Source: Oryzias latipes (taxonomy: Eukaryota; Chordata; Actinopteri; Beloniformes; Adrianichthyidae). Taken from it: 64,000 nt of DNA. Shown here in pieces: positions 13,087-24,539 of the stretch. Below the pieces are notes generated by a model. That model was not told where the DNA came from. It was given only the letters and a program-made list of their open reading frames with translations, and searched no databases. The stretch lies in contig NC_019866.2 of NCBI RefSeq assembly GCF_002234675.1, positions 3,888,642 through 3,952,641 of the forward strand, in the 5' to 3' direction. Made by a program: the position numbers and the translations under genes. Every line of letters starts with the position of its first letter. Within the stretch, counting starts at the first letter, position 1.

Positions 13087-13155
13087 CCCTTGTGCTATCT
13101 TGTGGGGTCCAGATGACCCCACGGGTCATCTGGACCCCACAAGATAGAACAAGGG
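13087..13155. mobile_element. 69-bp near-perfect hairpin MITE, piggyBac-like
   Basis: Two 33-nt arms flank a 3-nt loop, with one mismatch. The ends are CCCTTGT and ACAAGGG, bordered by TTAG on the left and TTAA on the right. piggyBac-class elements insert at TTAA and have CCC-beginning ends, hence the assignment. It has no coding capacity and may be the minimal paired ends of a larger family. Confidence 0.6.
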
Positions 13156-13436
13156 TTAAAATGTGTGCCCATCTAAAATATCAGACAAAAATTCTTTTCT
13201 GTCAGACTGCAACAAACTCATATCATGTTTAAAACTTTGACTGACAGCTGAACTGTCACTTTCAGTGCAGGGAGCTTGAACGCTGACCTGCACCTTACCA
13301 GAACCTAGAGAAATTCAGCTCTTTGGCCCCTGTGGAAGGCCTGGAAAGTCCCCGTCATGCATGTGCGGCTGCACTCCTCCTGTTTCACGTCCTGAATGCA
13401 GCACCTCCTCCTCCAACGACTGAGCACTTTCCCAAA

Positions 13437-13442
13437 TATAAA
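13437..13442 (+). promoter_or_regulatory. TATA box of cox6a2
   Basis: TATAAA sits upstream of a non-coding first exon that ends at 13598, where AAA is followed by the donor GTAAGT. A TATA-type promoter suits a muscle/heart isoform gene. Confidence 0.45.
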
Positions 13443-13911
13443 CCATTTCTTGGCTGAGCGACAGATTCAAAACGGGGAGGAGTCTGACGCCGAGTTCAAC
13501 TCAGGACGGACTGAAGGACAAACAAGTAGGAAGATTTGTGAGAGGACAAAGGGAACAACAAAGCTTCTTTTTTTTTTTGACAAATTCCAGGCTGGAAAGT
13601 AAGTGTTTGCTTGATGTTTTCTTCATAGTTTAACATAAACAGGCTTGTGTGGTGTTGATATATCTGGGGACCAGCAGGACATGCCTCAAGCCTCTGTTTG
13701 CTCAGGAGAGGACGTGTGCTTGACGCTTTAAGATCTTTTGGAGGATCGGTTTATTTCTGTTTGGGATGTTGGTTCATTAGAAACCATAGAGTTGAATTCA
13801 AATGTATCCACACTGTCTTTGCTGAGAAGGTCACCAATGTGGCTTCAGGCGTGAGCGTGTGCACAATGTGACGCAGCTCTGACTTTGCCCTCCCATTGTC
13901 CTCTTCCACAG

Positions 13912-14491
13912 ATGTCTTCTGCCACCTTGGCCGCTCGTCGAGTCCTCGCCGCTGCTGCGTCACATGCAGCTGAGGAGGGAGGAGGTGAGTTCGCCATAGC
14001 AGGACGTCAGGATCTACCGCAGCCATGTAGTCGTTTCAGATGTGAGATTGCAGGCGCAGAGTTTGAATCCACGGTTAAACATTAACGGAAAGGTCAGCAG
14101 GGCTGAAATTCAACCTGATAAGCAGAAGAAATCTGCTCCTCTGCATTTCAGTCTTCAGTTTGGTTGAATGTTTTTTTCCACAGCAAGGACCTGGAAGATC
14201 CTGACATTTGTTCTGGCCTTTCCCGGCGTGGGCGTCTGCATGGCCAACGCCTACATGAAGATGCAGCACCACAGCCACCACCAGCCGGAGTTTGTGCCGT
14301 ATTCTCACCTCCGCATCCGCACCAAGGTGAACGTCAGGCCCACTTCATTAGCAGGCGATCTGTATCTCCATCACCTGGAAGTTGATCTTTCCTTCCCGCA
14401 GAAATTCCCCTGGGGTGACGGCAACCACAGCCTGTTCCACAACCCGCACGCCAACGCTCTTCCCGACGGCTTCGAGAGCTCAGAGCACTGA
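13912..14491 (+). CDS. cox6a2: cytochrome c oxidase subunit 6A, muscle-type
   Basis: Nuclear-encoded, single-membrane-span subunit of complex IV in the inner mitochondrial membrane. The H-type isoform serves heart and skeletal muscle. Coding exons are 13912-13984, 14184-14326 and 14402-14491, giving 101 aa plus stop; a 5' UTR exon ends at 13598. The N-terminus is a short Arg/Ala-rich presequence ([20 protein letters not shown]). Then comes the family core [20 protein letters not shown] (membrane span), [20 protein letters not shown] and the end [12 protein letters not shown]. Length and motifs are normal for COX6A. The choice of COX6A2 over COX6A1 rests on the neighbour armc5, as in human 16p11.2. 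Confidence 0.92.
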
Positions 14492-14591
14492 GAGCATCAC
14501 TCAGTCCGCTCAGCTGACGCAGGCCTCCACCCTCGCTTTGACAATGTTGGCCAACGGGAGAGGCAGCCCTGTCATCGAGGGGCTCGATGGG

Positions 14592-14597
14592 AATAAA
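14592..14597 (+). terminator. cox6a2: cox6a2 polyadenylation signal
   Basis: AATAAA 101 nt after the stop codon, the first such signal downstream. Confidence 0.7.
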
Positions 14598-14858
14598 ACC
14601 ACTTTATTCTGTGTGAAAATGAGAACCATTTCATTTCTATTGCATTTAAATCCATGAGATGTTTGGGATCTGGAGCAACAACCTGAATACAGGAAGTACA
14701 GCGTTCTCTGGCGTCTGTTTTTATGAAAACAAAAAGCTGGCAGAGACAAAACAACTAAAGCTAGAAAAAACATTCAAAAACACCTTTTGCTGTCAAGTCC
14801 AAACCTCTTATAAAGACTTTTTAAGCAAAAATGAAATTTAACAAAGATGTCTTGAGCT

Positions 14859-14892
14859 TGTGTGTGTGTGTGTGTGTGGGGGGGGGGGGGGT
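14859..14892. repeat. (TG)n followed by a G run
   Basis: About ten TG units pass directly into an uninterrupted G tract, making a compound microsatellite downstream of cox6a2. It could form Z-DNA or a G-quadruplex and is likely length-variable. Confidence 0.8.
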
Positions 14893-15129
14893 CTGCTGAG
14901 CCAGAAAGCTGAGTGTCGTGCCCAGAAAACAACAGGAAAGGAGGGCTGAATGGTTGAGAAAAGTTTGCGGGAGGGAGGAAGGGGAAGAGGATGATGAGAG
15001 GACGTATGAACTCTAAAGAAAAGGTCATGTGGAGGTGGAGGGTGGAGCTGAGAAAATCCAAACGGTGCCGGACAATCCAAACAGATTTAGAGTTACCCTA
15101 AGAGGTCATTCTATTCCCAAACTCTAGGA

Positions 15130-15680
15130 CACAACAGAGGGGCAAAATAAATGAAAAGTCCATTCGGTCCATTCCTCCATGCAGATCTTCTCCAGAGCTG
15201 CGATGTTTTGCCGCCGTTTCTGAGTAACAGACTTTTCTCCACAGAGTCTGTATTGGACTGAGGTCCACAGTTTGGCCAGAACACTCCAGAACCTTAAATT
15301 GCTTTTAACGTAGACACTCCCTCGTTGCCCAAGTGACGTGTGTGGGATGATTTTCATTGTAGAAGATCCAGCCATGTTTCCTCCTGAATGTTCTCACTGA
15401 TGAAAGGACAAGTTGGTGCAAAATCTTTTCAGACCTGCCATCTTCTTCTTCATACGGATCAGTCATCCTTTCAGAAAAGCACCCATGATGCTTCCACCTC
15501 CATGCCTCACAGTGGGTATCGTGTCCTTCAGCATCCTTCCCTCTTTGAACACAGGGAGTGGCGTTTCTCCCAGTTCTGGGCCGTTTCCTCGCCAATCCTT
15601 CATACTCCACCAGGTGAGATCGTCCATGGAGCTCCAGGTGGAGGAAGATTGAAGACTCACTCCAACTAAAATGCTGTTTT
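15130..15680 (-). mobile_element. degenerate Tc1-type transposon (transposase remnant)
   Basis: The minus-strand reading shows the last part of a Tc1 transposase: SEKILHQLVLSSVRTFRRKH, then WIFYNENHPTHV (from WTFQQDNDPKHT), then VLEWSGQTVDLSPIQTLW (from VLEWPSQSPDLNPIENLW). Upstream, KHHGCFSERMTD also fits. Several frame breaks make it inactive. The sequence differs from the 9697-10560 copy, so it is a separate Tc1 family. Confidence 0.75.
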
Positions 15681-16024
15681 TAGTGTTTTGTACATGTTCT
15701 TGTGGCATTTTTCTGATGAATATTAGGAAAATGTAGTTTACCATTACATTTATGAGAGGCAGACAAAACAAAAAGCAGCTCTGCAGAAACTATGTCCAGG
15801 AAAACATCACAGATTTTTTACATTTTGGCAAAAAGCAGTTGTTTTTTTTGTCTTACTTTGTTCTTATTGTAAACCATTTCTATTCCTGCCTCCATTGTAG
15901 CGCTGAGATTGTATCTAAAATGTAAAGCGCATTCTAAATAAAATTTATTATTACTATTATGGAAAAATCACTGGGGACGCTTAGAAAACAGATCAGAAGG
16001 CGATCGGAGTCGGACTTTTAAAAC
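15660..16024 (+). repeat. copy of the 19553-19950 MITE family
   Basis: Begins with TACATGTTCTTGTGGCATTT and ends with AACAGATCAGAAGG, CGATCGGAGTCGGAC and TTTTAA, matching the complete element at 19553-19950. The left end is eroded. Confidence 0.6.
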
Positions 16025-16761
16025 GTTAAACGACAAAGAACCATAGTTCATGAGGGATAAGCAGCTACATAATGAGATATGATGCAGATAGTAAAACATA
16101 AGCTTTTAATTCAGAAAAACAGGTCAGTTTTGGAGGAAATCTGCTGGACTTTTTCTTTTCTGCATATTTATATTTGGATAACTCAGTTTAGATAGCTGGT
16201 CTCATCCCAACGGCAACATGTTTTTAGGCTTCAGTGAAACAAAAACACCTTTTTGTCGTTGGATTTCATGAAAGTCCAGAATTACAGTCCAGCAGGTCAG
16301 GTTTGAACTTTGAACTCCACTGATGTCAGTTTTTGTCTGGATTTGGACCTCCCGGTTCTAATTCGTAAACAATTGTTTCTGCATTTGGATGCAAAGAAGA
16401 CAAACTGGAAACCAATTGATGTTCAAAGAATATATTTAGCTGCACACTCATCATATCTGACAGCTGTTAGTGCACGTGTGTCGTTCCATAGCATCTCTAT
16501 GTACAAAATAAATAACCGGCTCCTACAGCATTCCTTAAGTCCAGCTACATGACGGTTCAGGGATGCTCTGATGTCCATCCAATGCACAGCTTCAGAAGAA
16601 AAATAATACTGTTGTAAGAAATAAAATAAAAACTGGAACAGAAGCTTATCATGAAGGGACAGGTCCAATTATATAAAAAGAAGCAGATCTTTTTCGTTTA
16701 TGGAGCTCCAGTGGATGTGAAGAGTTTGTGGAATCGCTGGAAGCTCGTGGTCGGGATGTCT

Positions 16762-19700
16762 TCAGCTGAGAGCGGCCGAAGCCAGATGGAGCAGGTCCTG
16801 CTTCAGAGTCTCTGTGCTGTCCGCCGTCTTGGCTAACCTACGGAGGCAAACTCCGGCGGCGGACGAGGACGGGAACAGCGGGGGCCCATCCCGGACGCCG
16901 AGCAGCAGGGACAGGCACGTCCGACCCAATGTGGGGTAGTTGTAGCGCTGCGAGAAGCAGTACATCTGAGGAAGCAGCGAGGCCACGAGGCCAGCAGCTG
17001 CCGGCTCCTCACCCCACTGGGGGGGTTCTTTTACTGGTTTTGAAGCAGGAGACACTTTTTTGGTTGTGACTTCGCTCAAAGCATCCAGTCCTGTGCAAAT
17101 GTTGTGCTCTGCTCCAGAAAAACCCCTTTTCTTCCTCTCAGTTTGCAGCAGAGGACACTTCAGTCCCGTCAGCTCTGCCTCACATGTTGGACTCGCCAGG
17201 TTCACCTCAGCAAACTCCTGCTCCAGCTTCCGCTTTTCTGCGTTCCGGTCTGCAGCGGGTTCTCCTCGAGGAGCAGCCTTTGAGGAGCTGGACCACAGGA
17301 GCGAAACGCAAAGATCCTCTAAGTCTCTCTGCAGCGGATCCACCAGAAACCTGCACGCTCCCACCATCGCTTCGCCTAAAGGGGTCTTCAGAAAAACCGC
17401 GTCTTTGGTTGAAAGCTCTTTGGCCGTTTGGCAGATGTTGAGTCCATCGTGGACCAATGTGTCCAGGATCAGACACGTTGCTTTTGTCCCGCCCCCCTGA
17501 CTGGTTTCCCCGCCAAAACGACACCCGTGGAGGTAATGAAGCAGCGGGAGCAGCATTCCTGTAGTTGCGTCTTTGATTCTTATGGCTTCTTCTGCTTTAG
17601 TCTGAGCTTCTCCAAAGCCTCCTCTCAACAGAGCCCGAAAGTACTGCGAGTGCACTTCGCCCGCTCCCTCCGCCCCGCCCACGGCCGCTCTGTTGACCGG
17701 GAGCCGGCTGCCGTCGTCCAGCAGCAGGAACAAGTCGGACGCCGACAGACCGTACGGGCAGGTGTCGGAAAGGCGGGGCTTTTTCAAGGGAGGGGTGGAG
17801 TCCACTTCAGGGTGACTGCGTGACGGCAGTGAGCGCCTATCTGTTCTGGCTACGTCAGCTTTAGCGGTCAAAGCAGACAAGCATCCAATCAGGAGAGAGA
17901 CGTACAGAGAACGGAGGCGAGAGGTCCGACCGGAGGGGGGTAAATTCATCAGGTCGGGAAGCAGCCGGCCACACTCCACGGTGTGATCTTTATCGTCCCC
18001 CTCCTCATCGTCATCATCATCAGCGTCAGCGTCAAGACCCAGAGGTTTCAGAGCCAGAAGCAGACCCCCAGTGTCGAGAAGAAGCTTCCTCAACAGAGTT
18101 TTGTTGCTGGAGAAGAAACAAAAACATCTTTTTTAGGTCAACTGTGTCATCAGATAACCTTTAGTAGAGTCTGAAGTATACCAGATGTTTACAATGACCG
18201 AGGAATGACACCGACCCATGAAACCCATTAAAAATGCTTTAAATGAGGTTAGAATTTAGGCTCCGTTACGGCAGCAAGCAGCCCTGTTAGATGCTAGCAC
18301 AAGCAGATTGTTGAATTCACTCGCACAGCAAATAGAATGAAATCCCAGGAAGAAAGTGACTATTATTCACATGTAATTTTCCAAATACGTGGGGGCAGAG
18401 CTGAACTTCTTTCTTGTCCGCAGGGACTCAGAGGATGGGTTGAGTTTAGGAATGACGGTTACGGCGAGGCTGTGTTCACACCGACGCGGTATGAGGTCCA
18501 GACGTGCAATCTGAGTGACGGGAGCAACACAAAGGTCTGGCAGCAGCGGGGCGCAATTTGGTACCCGCCTGAACCAAATGAAGGCGGAGTCACCCTGGGC
18601 AGTCTGTCGCAGGGCGGCTGGAGCAGGAGCGATGGCGATCATTATGCCGGCACCCGTGAGGCGAGCTAAAGGCCAGACAGAGAGCCAGGCTGCCGGCAAT
18701 GATTAAAAAAAAAAAGTCCCCTGATTTTATTCTCGTTTTTATTATGACCCTCACCGGACAGCAGACCTTCAAACTCGGCCAAAGGGAGAACACAAATGCA
18801 AATACGTGTCAAAAACACAAATAACATGATTTTCATGGGAAAGGGGACTTTAAACTAACATTACAAGAGTTGTGACACATAACTGTGTTATTGGGATAAA
18901 TCCTTTAACATTTGTACGTCATTTAGTGGGACTTCGTAGAAAATTTTGTCGACATTTTTCTTATTGTTTTGACTTTATCTTCTGGATGTATTCATTTTTA
19001 TTTTCTCTCTACACATTTAACCTTCATATTAAAGCATAAGATCTCAATTCTTGTGATTTTTGCAGTAAATAAACGATCGCATTCACTTCTCAGGATTGAG
19101 TTTTTGGACATTTTTATGTGGAATTATTGTGGAATGCAATGACAAATATCTGTACAGAAAAAGAATCTGAGGTTGTACTAATGAAATGGATGTCGAGCAG
19201 TGCCGTAAAAAAACAGGTTCACTAATAAATCAAATTGTATAGTAGTAAAAAAAATGCTCTAAACTCCCCTGAAGGGTTAAAAAAAACATAAAGCAAAATA
19301 ACACATAATCGCTTATCTGAACACAACAGACAAAGAATTAAATCGTCTCCTCACCTGTTTAAGAAAGGCAGAGACAGCGCACAGTTCATCCTGTCTGACT
19401 CCGAGCCCGACAGCATCACATGGGAAAGGACGCCGGAACCAAAGCCCGACTCGCACTGAACCCGCAGGTTATTCAGAACAGCGACGCCTGCAGAGGCAGA
19501 AGACAAATGCAGAGCCTTCAAGAAGAGTCCTCCACACCAAATGAGATATTTTAAAGATCCACTCCGATTTGTTTGTTTATTCTAAACATGTTCTTGTGGC
19601 ATTTTTCTCATGGAAGAGAACAGAATTAAGCTTAGATGGGGTTTCTTTCTTTAAATCACTGTAAATCAGGAGCAGATGAAAAGGCGTAGGAAATGCTGGA

Positions 19701-22700
19701 CTGGCCACAAGCTCCCTGCTCTGCTCTATTCTGATGCATCCACTTGGACAACCGGATAGCCGTTTTTGTCGTACCGCTACTGTTAGGGAAGGGGGGGCGG
19801 GCTTACTCCACACCAACAGTTCCGCTCACACGTCGGAGGTGACTTTTCTAAAAAATCCTCTTTTTAATTTACCGGTAATCATTTAATCTTGATAAAAAGA
19901 AGACTGGGAACGCTTTGAAACAGATCAGAAGATGATCGGAGTGGATCTTTAATGCCATTTCTTTCTTTTGCTTCTTCCGTCTTACCCAGCTGTTTCACTT
20001 TGGCCTTCACTCTCTCCGTCTGCCTCTCCTCTCCTCCTTTAGTTTGGCAGAGGTGATGGTGAATGAGCGCCACCGAACCCGTCCGGACCAGAGCCTGCAA
20101 GCAGTTTGGGTTGCAGCTCAGGCGGCTGAGCAAACGGAAGCACCTGCTGCTCGGGTCCTGGTGCTGAGTGAGGTAGTAGAGCAGCCCAGACGTGACACCA
20201 GAGCTGACCAGAGCGCCGCTCGGGTCGCCGGCGTGGGAGAAGCGGGACAGCAGCAGCAGGACGGGAGATTCGGGCGTCCAGGGTTCGGGGTGGTACGGGT
20301 GTTGGTAAGCCGCTGCCGGCCGAGGCAAAGACGGAGGGGAGTCCAGAGTGACTTTAGCGAGGAGAGACGCTGAACTGACTCTTCTCTTCTTCTGTGGGGA
20401 GGAGAACTTTGACGGAGAGGCCGAGGCTTGACTTGTCTTAGAGGAAGCAGAGGAACTAGTCTCCAGCGCGCTGGAAGGAGACGAATAACTGTACGTCTCT
20501 GAAGAGGAAGAGAAGGCAGGTGAAGAAGAACCAGTGGAAAACAAGGACGGCGCGGGGGAAAACGAAGAGGACGCAGACGGAGTGACGGCAACTTTAGGAG
20601 ACTGAGCGGTTTTAAGAGAGGAAGAGCTTGGAGAAGATGATGGAAGACTCGCACATTCTCCATCCACACGGGACGAATCCAGAAGGTCCCCTTCAGAAGA
20701 TATTAATCCTTCAGACAGCAGCCAGGATCTGCAGAGGAGAAACGTATAAGTAACTGTAGAAAACATCTTCGACGGTTCCTTTTCTGTACCTCAGACTCAG
20801 AAAGCTCGAGGATCCTTGCTCTCTGCAGGCTTCCTCCTTCTTGCTTCCCTCTGGAGGGGGGAAATCAAAGGACTCCAAACACGACGTGGGTAGCAGCTCT
20901 TTTGGAGATGTGCCGGATAAGGAGCTGGCATCCAGCTTCTCGGCGGTCTGCTCCTCTTCTCTGGTGATCTTGACAAGCCGTGCGACCAGAAGCGGGACGA
21001 GCCCCAGCTCCTGCAGCTGCTCCATGGCGGCCTCGTCAAAAACAAAGTCCACGCAGGCCAGAATGGCCAGCCTGGAAAGCGAGTGGTTCTGATGAGAAGC
21101 TAAAAAGCTGGTGAGAACCTCCAAGCCCCCGCTCTCCTTCACTTTGGCCCGATTTACGGCCTCTTTGCAGCACAGGCAAAGAGCCTTGAGGAAGACTCCC
21201 GACTTCAAAGGGTCCTTTTTGATCTCCTCTGTGAATTTCTGGATGACACCCAGCGAGCCCACAAGGGGGCGCAAGCAGCCCTGAGCGCACATGTTGGCCA
21301 GAGTTTTCAGGGCCAGCTCCTCGAAGCCTTTCCCCGAGTCCTCCGACACCATGAGACCCAGCTGGGCCAGAACCCCAGAACGAGACACCTCCCTGGCACA
21401 TTCCATGCCGCAGCCTCTGGTCAGCTCATGGAGGGTCTTCAGCGACACCCGCCTCAACCCCTGAGGATACTCTGGAGCGATGAGTGGGGCGAGGGCCGAA
21501 AAAGCTCCCTGGGTGATCAGGGAGAGGCGACTCGAAGGGGTATCTGAGAGGTAGAGGAGAGCCCGGGCGGCAGACTGGGCACACTCCAGTTTGAGGCAGG
21601 ACTCTGCGGGAGGAGCAGCGGTGGGGGAAGACGGAGCCGAGGACATGGACAGACAGAGGACGAGAAGAGGAACGCCACCTGTAAACAGGGAAATACAATT
21701 AGTGCAAAACAATGTGATTTTTTCCATTCTATTTTTCTTTAAGGTTTAGACTCAAGTTTCTCGTTTGGTATCCACAGATTTTGCACATAAATAGTTATAT
21801 TTTAGCACCACAAATGCTTCTCAGCATCCATTCCTAATGACCTGCAGAGTGGATGAGGTGAGAGCCGTCTGGATCCATGGCCAAGTTCCCCAGAGCCCGG
21901 GCTGCTCGGTTCAGAACCGATTCCAGAGTCACGTTTCTCTTCATGATGTCAACTGAGTTAAAAAAAAAAAAAACAGTAAATTGCACAAATGTTACAAAGA
22001 TTTACAGATTTGTCTAAAAGTAAAGTAGGAAACTTTTTTATTTTTAAACATCTGCTTCTCTGTTGGTTTTATCTCCTTGTCACCTTTTTAATTTTGTGGT
22101 CACCAAACAGGTCGATTTAGTTTTAGAAGAATGTGAATTTCCTTCACAACAGAGATTTTTTTTTGTTAACCACGCCCACATTCCTAATATGTTCATTGTG
22201 TATGTCGTAATGTTTCATTCAGCATTTTAAAAATATAATGTGCAGGCAATAGATGAACGCTACTTTTGGGAGTTCGCTACGCTGACGCCATTTAAAATTA
22301 CAAACTTAAAAGCAACACTTTTTCACTCAGTAGCTTCCCACTGACGCTCGAGGAGTTAGGAGGCGACAAATCGAAATCCTTAGGAAGAGTTCAGCAGGTA
22401 CTAAAGGGATTTTTATTTTATTTTATTAAAGACAGTGATGTCTTCCCGAGCTCAAAGGTAAAATAAACTTTGTGGTTGTAGACTTAAGTTGGGAGTGTGT
22501 GTGTGAGACTTTGGTAACTTCACTACATCACTATTTGTAGGGCTGTCTGAATCTACATTTTCAAAATCCAGTGCCCTAGAAATTTCCCAGAAGTCTCTGC
22601 GAAAAACCAGTGTGGTAAATATAGACCACAATGCATTGCATTTGAACAATTTATGTGGGGAAAAAATGTATTTTAATCTTTAGTTTTTTTTTAAATAAAT

Positions 22701-23465
22701 TATCCAAGTTTTCATCCAGTGGTCATCCCATAATGTTTTCAAACTCCCCAACACGTGTGGTTTCATCTTTAGAGTCCCATATGAGAATTTGGTTCCATTC
22801 TTTTTTCTTTTTACATTTTTGCCCGATGTTTTGTACTGGGAGTTAAAATTTTGGTGAGCTTTTCAGTATGTGACAGGGGTGAAATGTTTGCTCAAAAGGT
22901 GCATTAAGAAAAAAACCATTGGGAAAACAATCTGTTTCTTACGGTCCAGGACTGCTACGATTACATACCTAGAACATTAATCCCATCCATCTTCCGAACC
23001 TGTTAAAAGATAAGCAATTTTCATGGGTATTTAAATGAACAACAACAATAAATAAAAAAACAGTGCCTGTAAAATGTGTGTCACCTCTCTGCGTGTGTCC
23101 TGTTCTGTGCAGCAGTTGCCCAGGATGCTGAGGGCCAGGTCCAAAGTCTTCCTTGGGCATTCAGACTGTTTGAGGAGATTCATCAAAGGCCGGAGTCCAC
23201 CATAACCTCTGAATTTGGCAATGCCAGCCTTCCCAGCCTTGATGTGCTGGGTCCGAATAGCAACCAGGGCTCGCCATTGTGAGACTCGAAATCTTTTGTC
23301 CACGTCTTTACCAGAGCCTGCATCCACCTGGTTTTCAGTCCCTGGTCCAGATCTGTAGAGGTGCGCCAAACACCAGGACAGAGATGACTCTGGCAGTGCA
23401 GAGTGGCTGTCTTTGGAGGGGGGTCTGGAGTGCTTCCATTCACTCTTTATTGATGATCCAGCCAT
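16762..23465 (-). CDS. armc5: armadillo repeat-containing protein 5
   Basis: Seven coding exons: 23465-23085, 22999-22969, 21952-21842, 21678-20790, 20728-19986, 19487-19355 and 18106-16762. Together they give 1210 aa in one frame. The N-terminal half carries armadillo-type helical repeats (for example GLRPLMNLLKQS, TLDLALSILGNC, AARALGNLAMDPDGSHLI, ALKTLANMCAQG). Residues about 500-570 are a Ser-rich linker. The C-terminal exon has a BTB/POZ-like domain starting near CPYGLSASDLFLLLDDG and VNRAAV. In mammals ARMC5 is a CUL3 substrate adaptor that controls RNA polymerase II (RPB1) turnover, and its loss causes adrenal hyperplasia. Human ARMC5 is 935 aa; the extra length here is mainly in the linker. 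The stop is at 16764-16762, with the 3' UTR below it. Confidence 0.93.
18180..19350. other. armc5 intron 6
   Basis: The intron between the exons at 19355 and 18106. It holds no exon that fits the phase. The segment near 18410-18540 has a denser CpG content (CACACCGACGCGG) but no recognisable coding pattern. Confidence 0.5.
19553..19950. mobile_element. complete non-autonomous DNA transposon (MITE), 398 bp
   Basis: Terminal inverted repeats are perfect over 16 bp: AAAGATCCACTCCGAT at the left and ATCGGAGTGGATCTTT at the right. With the flanking TT and AA the match extends to 18 bp, which suggests a TA target duplication. There is no open reading frame. Internal landmarks are ACATGTTCTTGTGGCATTTT, CTCCCTGCTCTGCTCTATTC, TGATGCATCCACTTGGACAA and ACGCTTTGAAACAGATCAGA. 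It sits in armc5 intron 5. Damaged relatives lie at 12640, 15660, 24540, 35150, 43171, 51895 and 52780, so the family is abundant here. Confidence 0.8.
22000..22960. other. armc5 intron 2
   Basis: A long AT-rich intron between the 22999-22969 and 21952-21842 exons. No internal gene or clear transposon end was seen. Confidence 0.5.
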
Positions 23466-24018
23466 GACTCCTCAAACTGTCAGGCAAAAATATCCCTCTT
23501 GTCTGTCCCCACAAACATAATAGGTCACCACTGGACACTTCCAATGAAACTCCCAGAAATGAAAAAGCATATCTACGCACTTTTAAATGTCAGATAATTC
23601 ATCCAAATGGAAAATAATAATTTACATAAAAATAATAAAACTTTTTTAAAGCCTCTGGTAATTTCTAACACGATATAGGCACCGGGGGAGAAACAATTAA
23701 ACTTGTACCACCTGACACCGCAGTCACTGATGGGAAATGGAGTTCACTCTTCCGGTCCACTCCCTGAAAAACAGGCCTACGCGACGATCAAACCAAACGA
23801 CCTTTATTCTGCATTACAGAGGCGTATCTGCTCAATATTATGCCTTTATGTCCATCTAATATTCCCATTTCATCGTTATTTTGTTACAGATCATCGAAAA
23901 ACAAATTGAAAAAAAATGCAAACGCTGTGGCTAGCCGCTAACGCCATCTTTAGCAAAGCAACAAACAAGGGCGGGCACAAAAGGGAAGAAATGAGAAAAG
24001 AGGTCGGTTGTTTATATG

Positions 24019-24180
24019 AATTCTGGGATTTGTAGTTCATATGGTATTTCTTTGGTGTTACTCGCTGCATTTCAGACTACATTCCCCACAAAAAAGGTTT
24101 GCGAAATCAAAGCATTTAGGGATTGTAGTTTAGATTAATTTTGGGCAAAGTTATTAAGGATACACAGGACTACAAATCCC
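24019..24180. promoter_or_regulatory. cluster of four ZNF143/THAP11-type sites upstream of armc5
   Basis: Four copies of the ACTACAnnTCCC core lie within 162 bp. They are at 24021-24036 (-, ACTACAAATCCCAGAA), 24076-24087 (+, ACTACATTCCCC), 24112-24129 (-, ACTACAATCCCTAAATGC) and 24169-24180 (+, ACTACAAATCCC). This is the known Staf/ZNF143-THAP11 promoter element, whose consensus is ACTACAATTCCCAGAATGC. The cluster lies about 560-720 bp upstream of the armc5 start codon and 900-1050 bp upstream of the Myb/SANT coding exon. It is therefore probably a shared bidirectional promoter. Confidence 0.65.
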
Positions 24181-24447
24181 AAACAAGCAGGTAAAACGTT
24201 GATCTTTTTCGACGCCGTAAAAAAGCGTAATGGATTCTGAGTTTGGTTGTTAAATTCCGCGATAGACATCATCGCTTTTAAGGAGAGTTTAGATTTATAT
24301 TTGGCAAGTGAACACCATGGATGCAATGGAGACTATTGTAATAACAAATAATGAAGGGAAAGAGACAGATAAGACCATATCCGGTTCCGACGTGAGTAAA
24401 ACGAGAGCAGGTTGGTACTCAGTTCATCAAGTAAAATAGGTTTCATC

Positions 24448-24470
24448 CCTCATCGCATAATGCGATGAGG
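24448..24470. repeat. perfect 11-bp inverted repeat
   Basis: CCTCATCGCAT, one A, then ATGCGATGAGG: a perfect dyad around a single base. It could be a protein-binding site or a cruciform; function unknown. Confidence 0.75.
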
Positions 24471-24539
24471 AACTGGTGAGTGCGCATGTCTGACTATTGT
24501 CGACTGTATACATATTTAGACTTTAAATTCCACTCATCC

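Noticed and set aside
17060-17500. Long plus-strand open frame opposite armc5
   Set aside because: Antisense shadow of the armc5 BTB exon; no domain and explained by the GC-rich coding strand.
20118-20669. 183-codon frame on the same strand as armc5, rich in Leu, Pro and Arg
   Set aside because: A shifted-frame shadow of the Ser-rich armc5 exon; the phase-consistent frame is the true one.
24318-24390. First coding exon of the Myb/SANT gene beginning MDAMETIVITNN
   Set aside because: It has a good donor (GTGAGT) but ends in phase 0 while the next exon needs phase 1 to keep the WT start of the domain; left unresolved.
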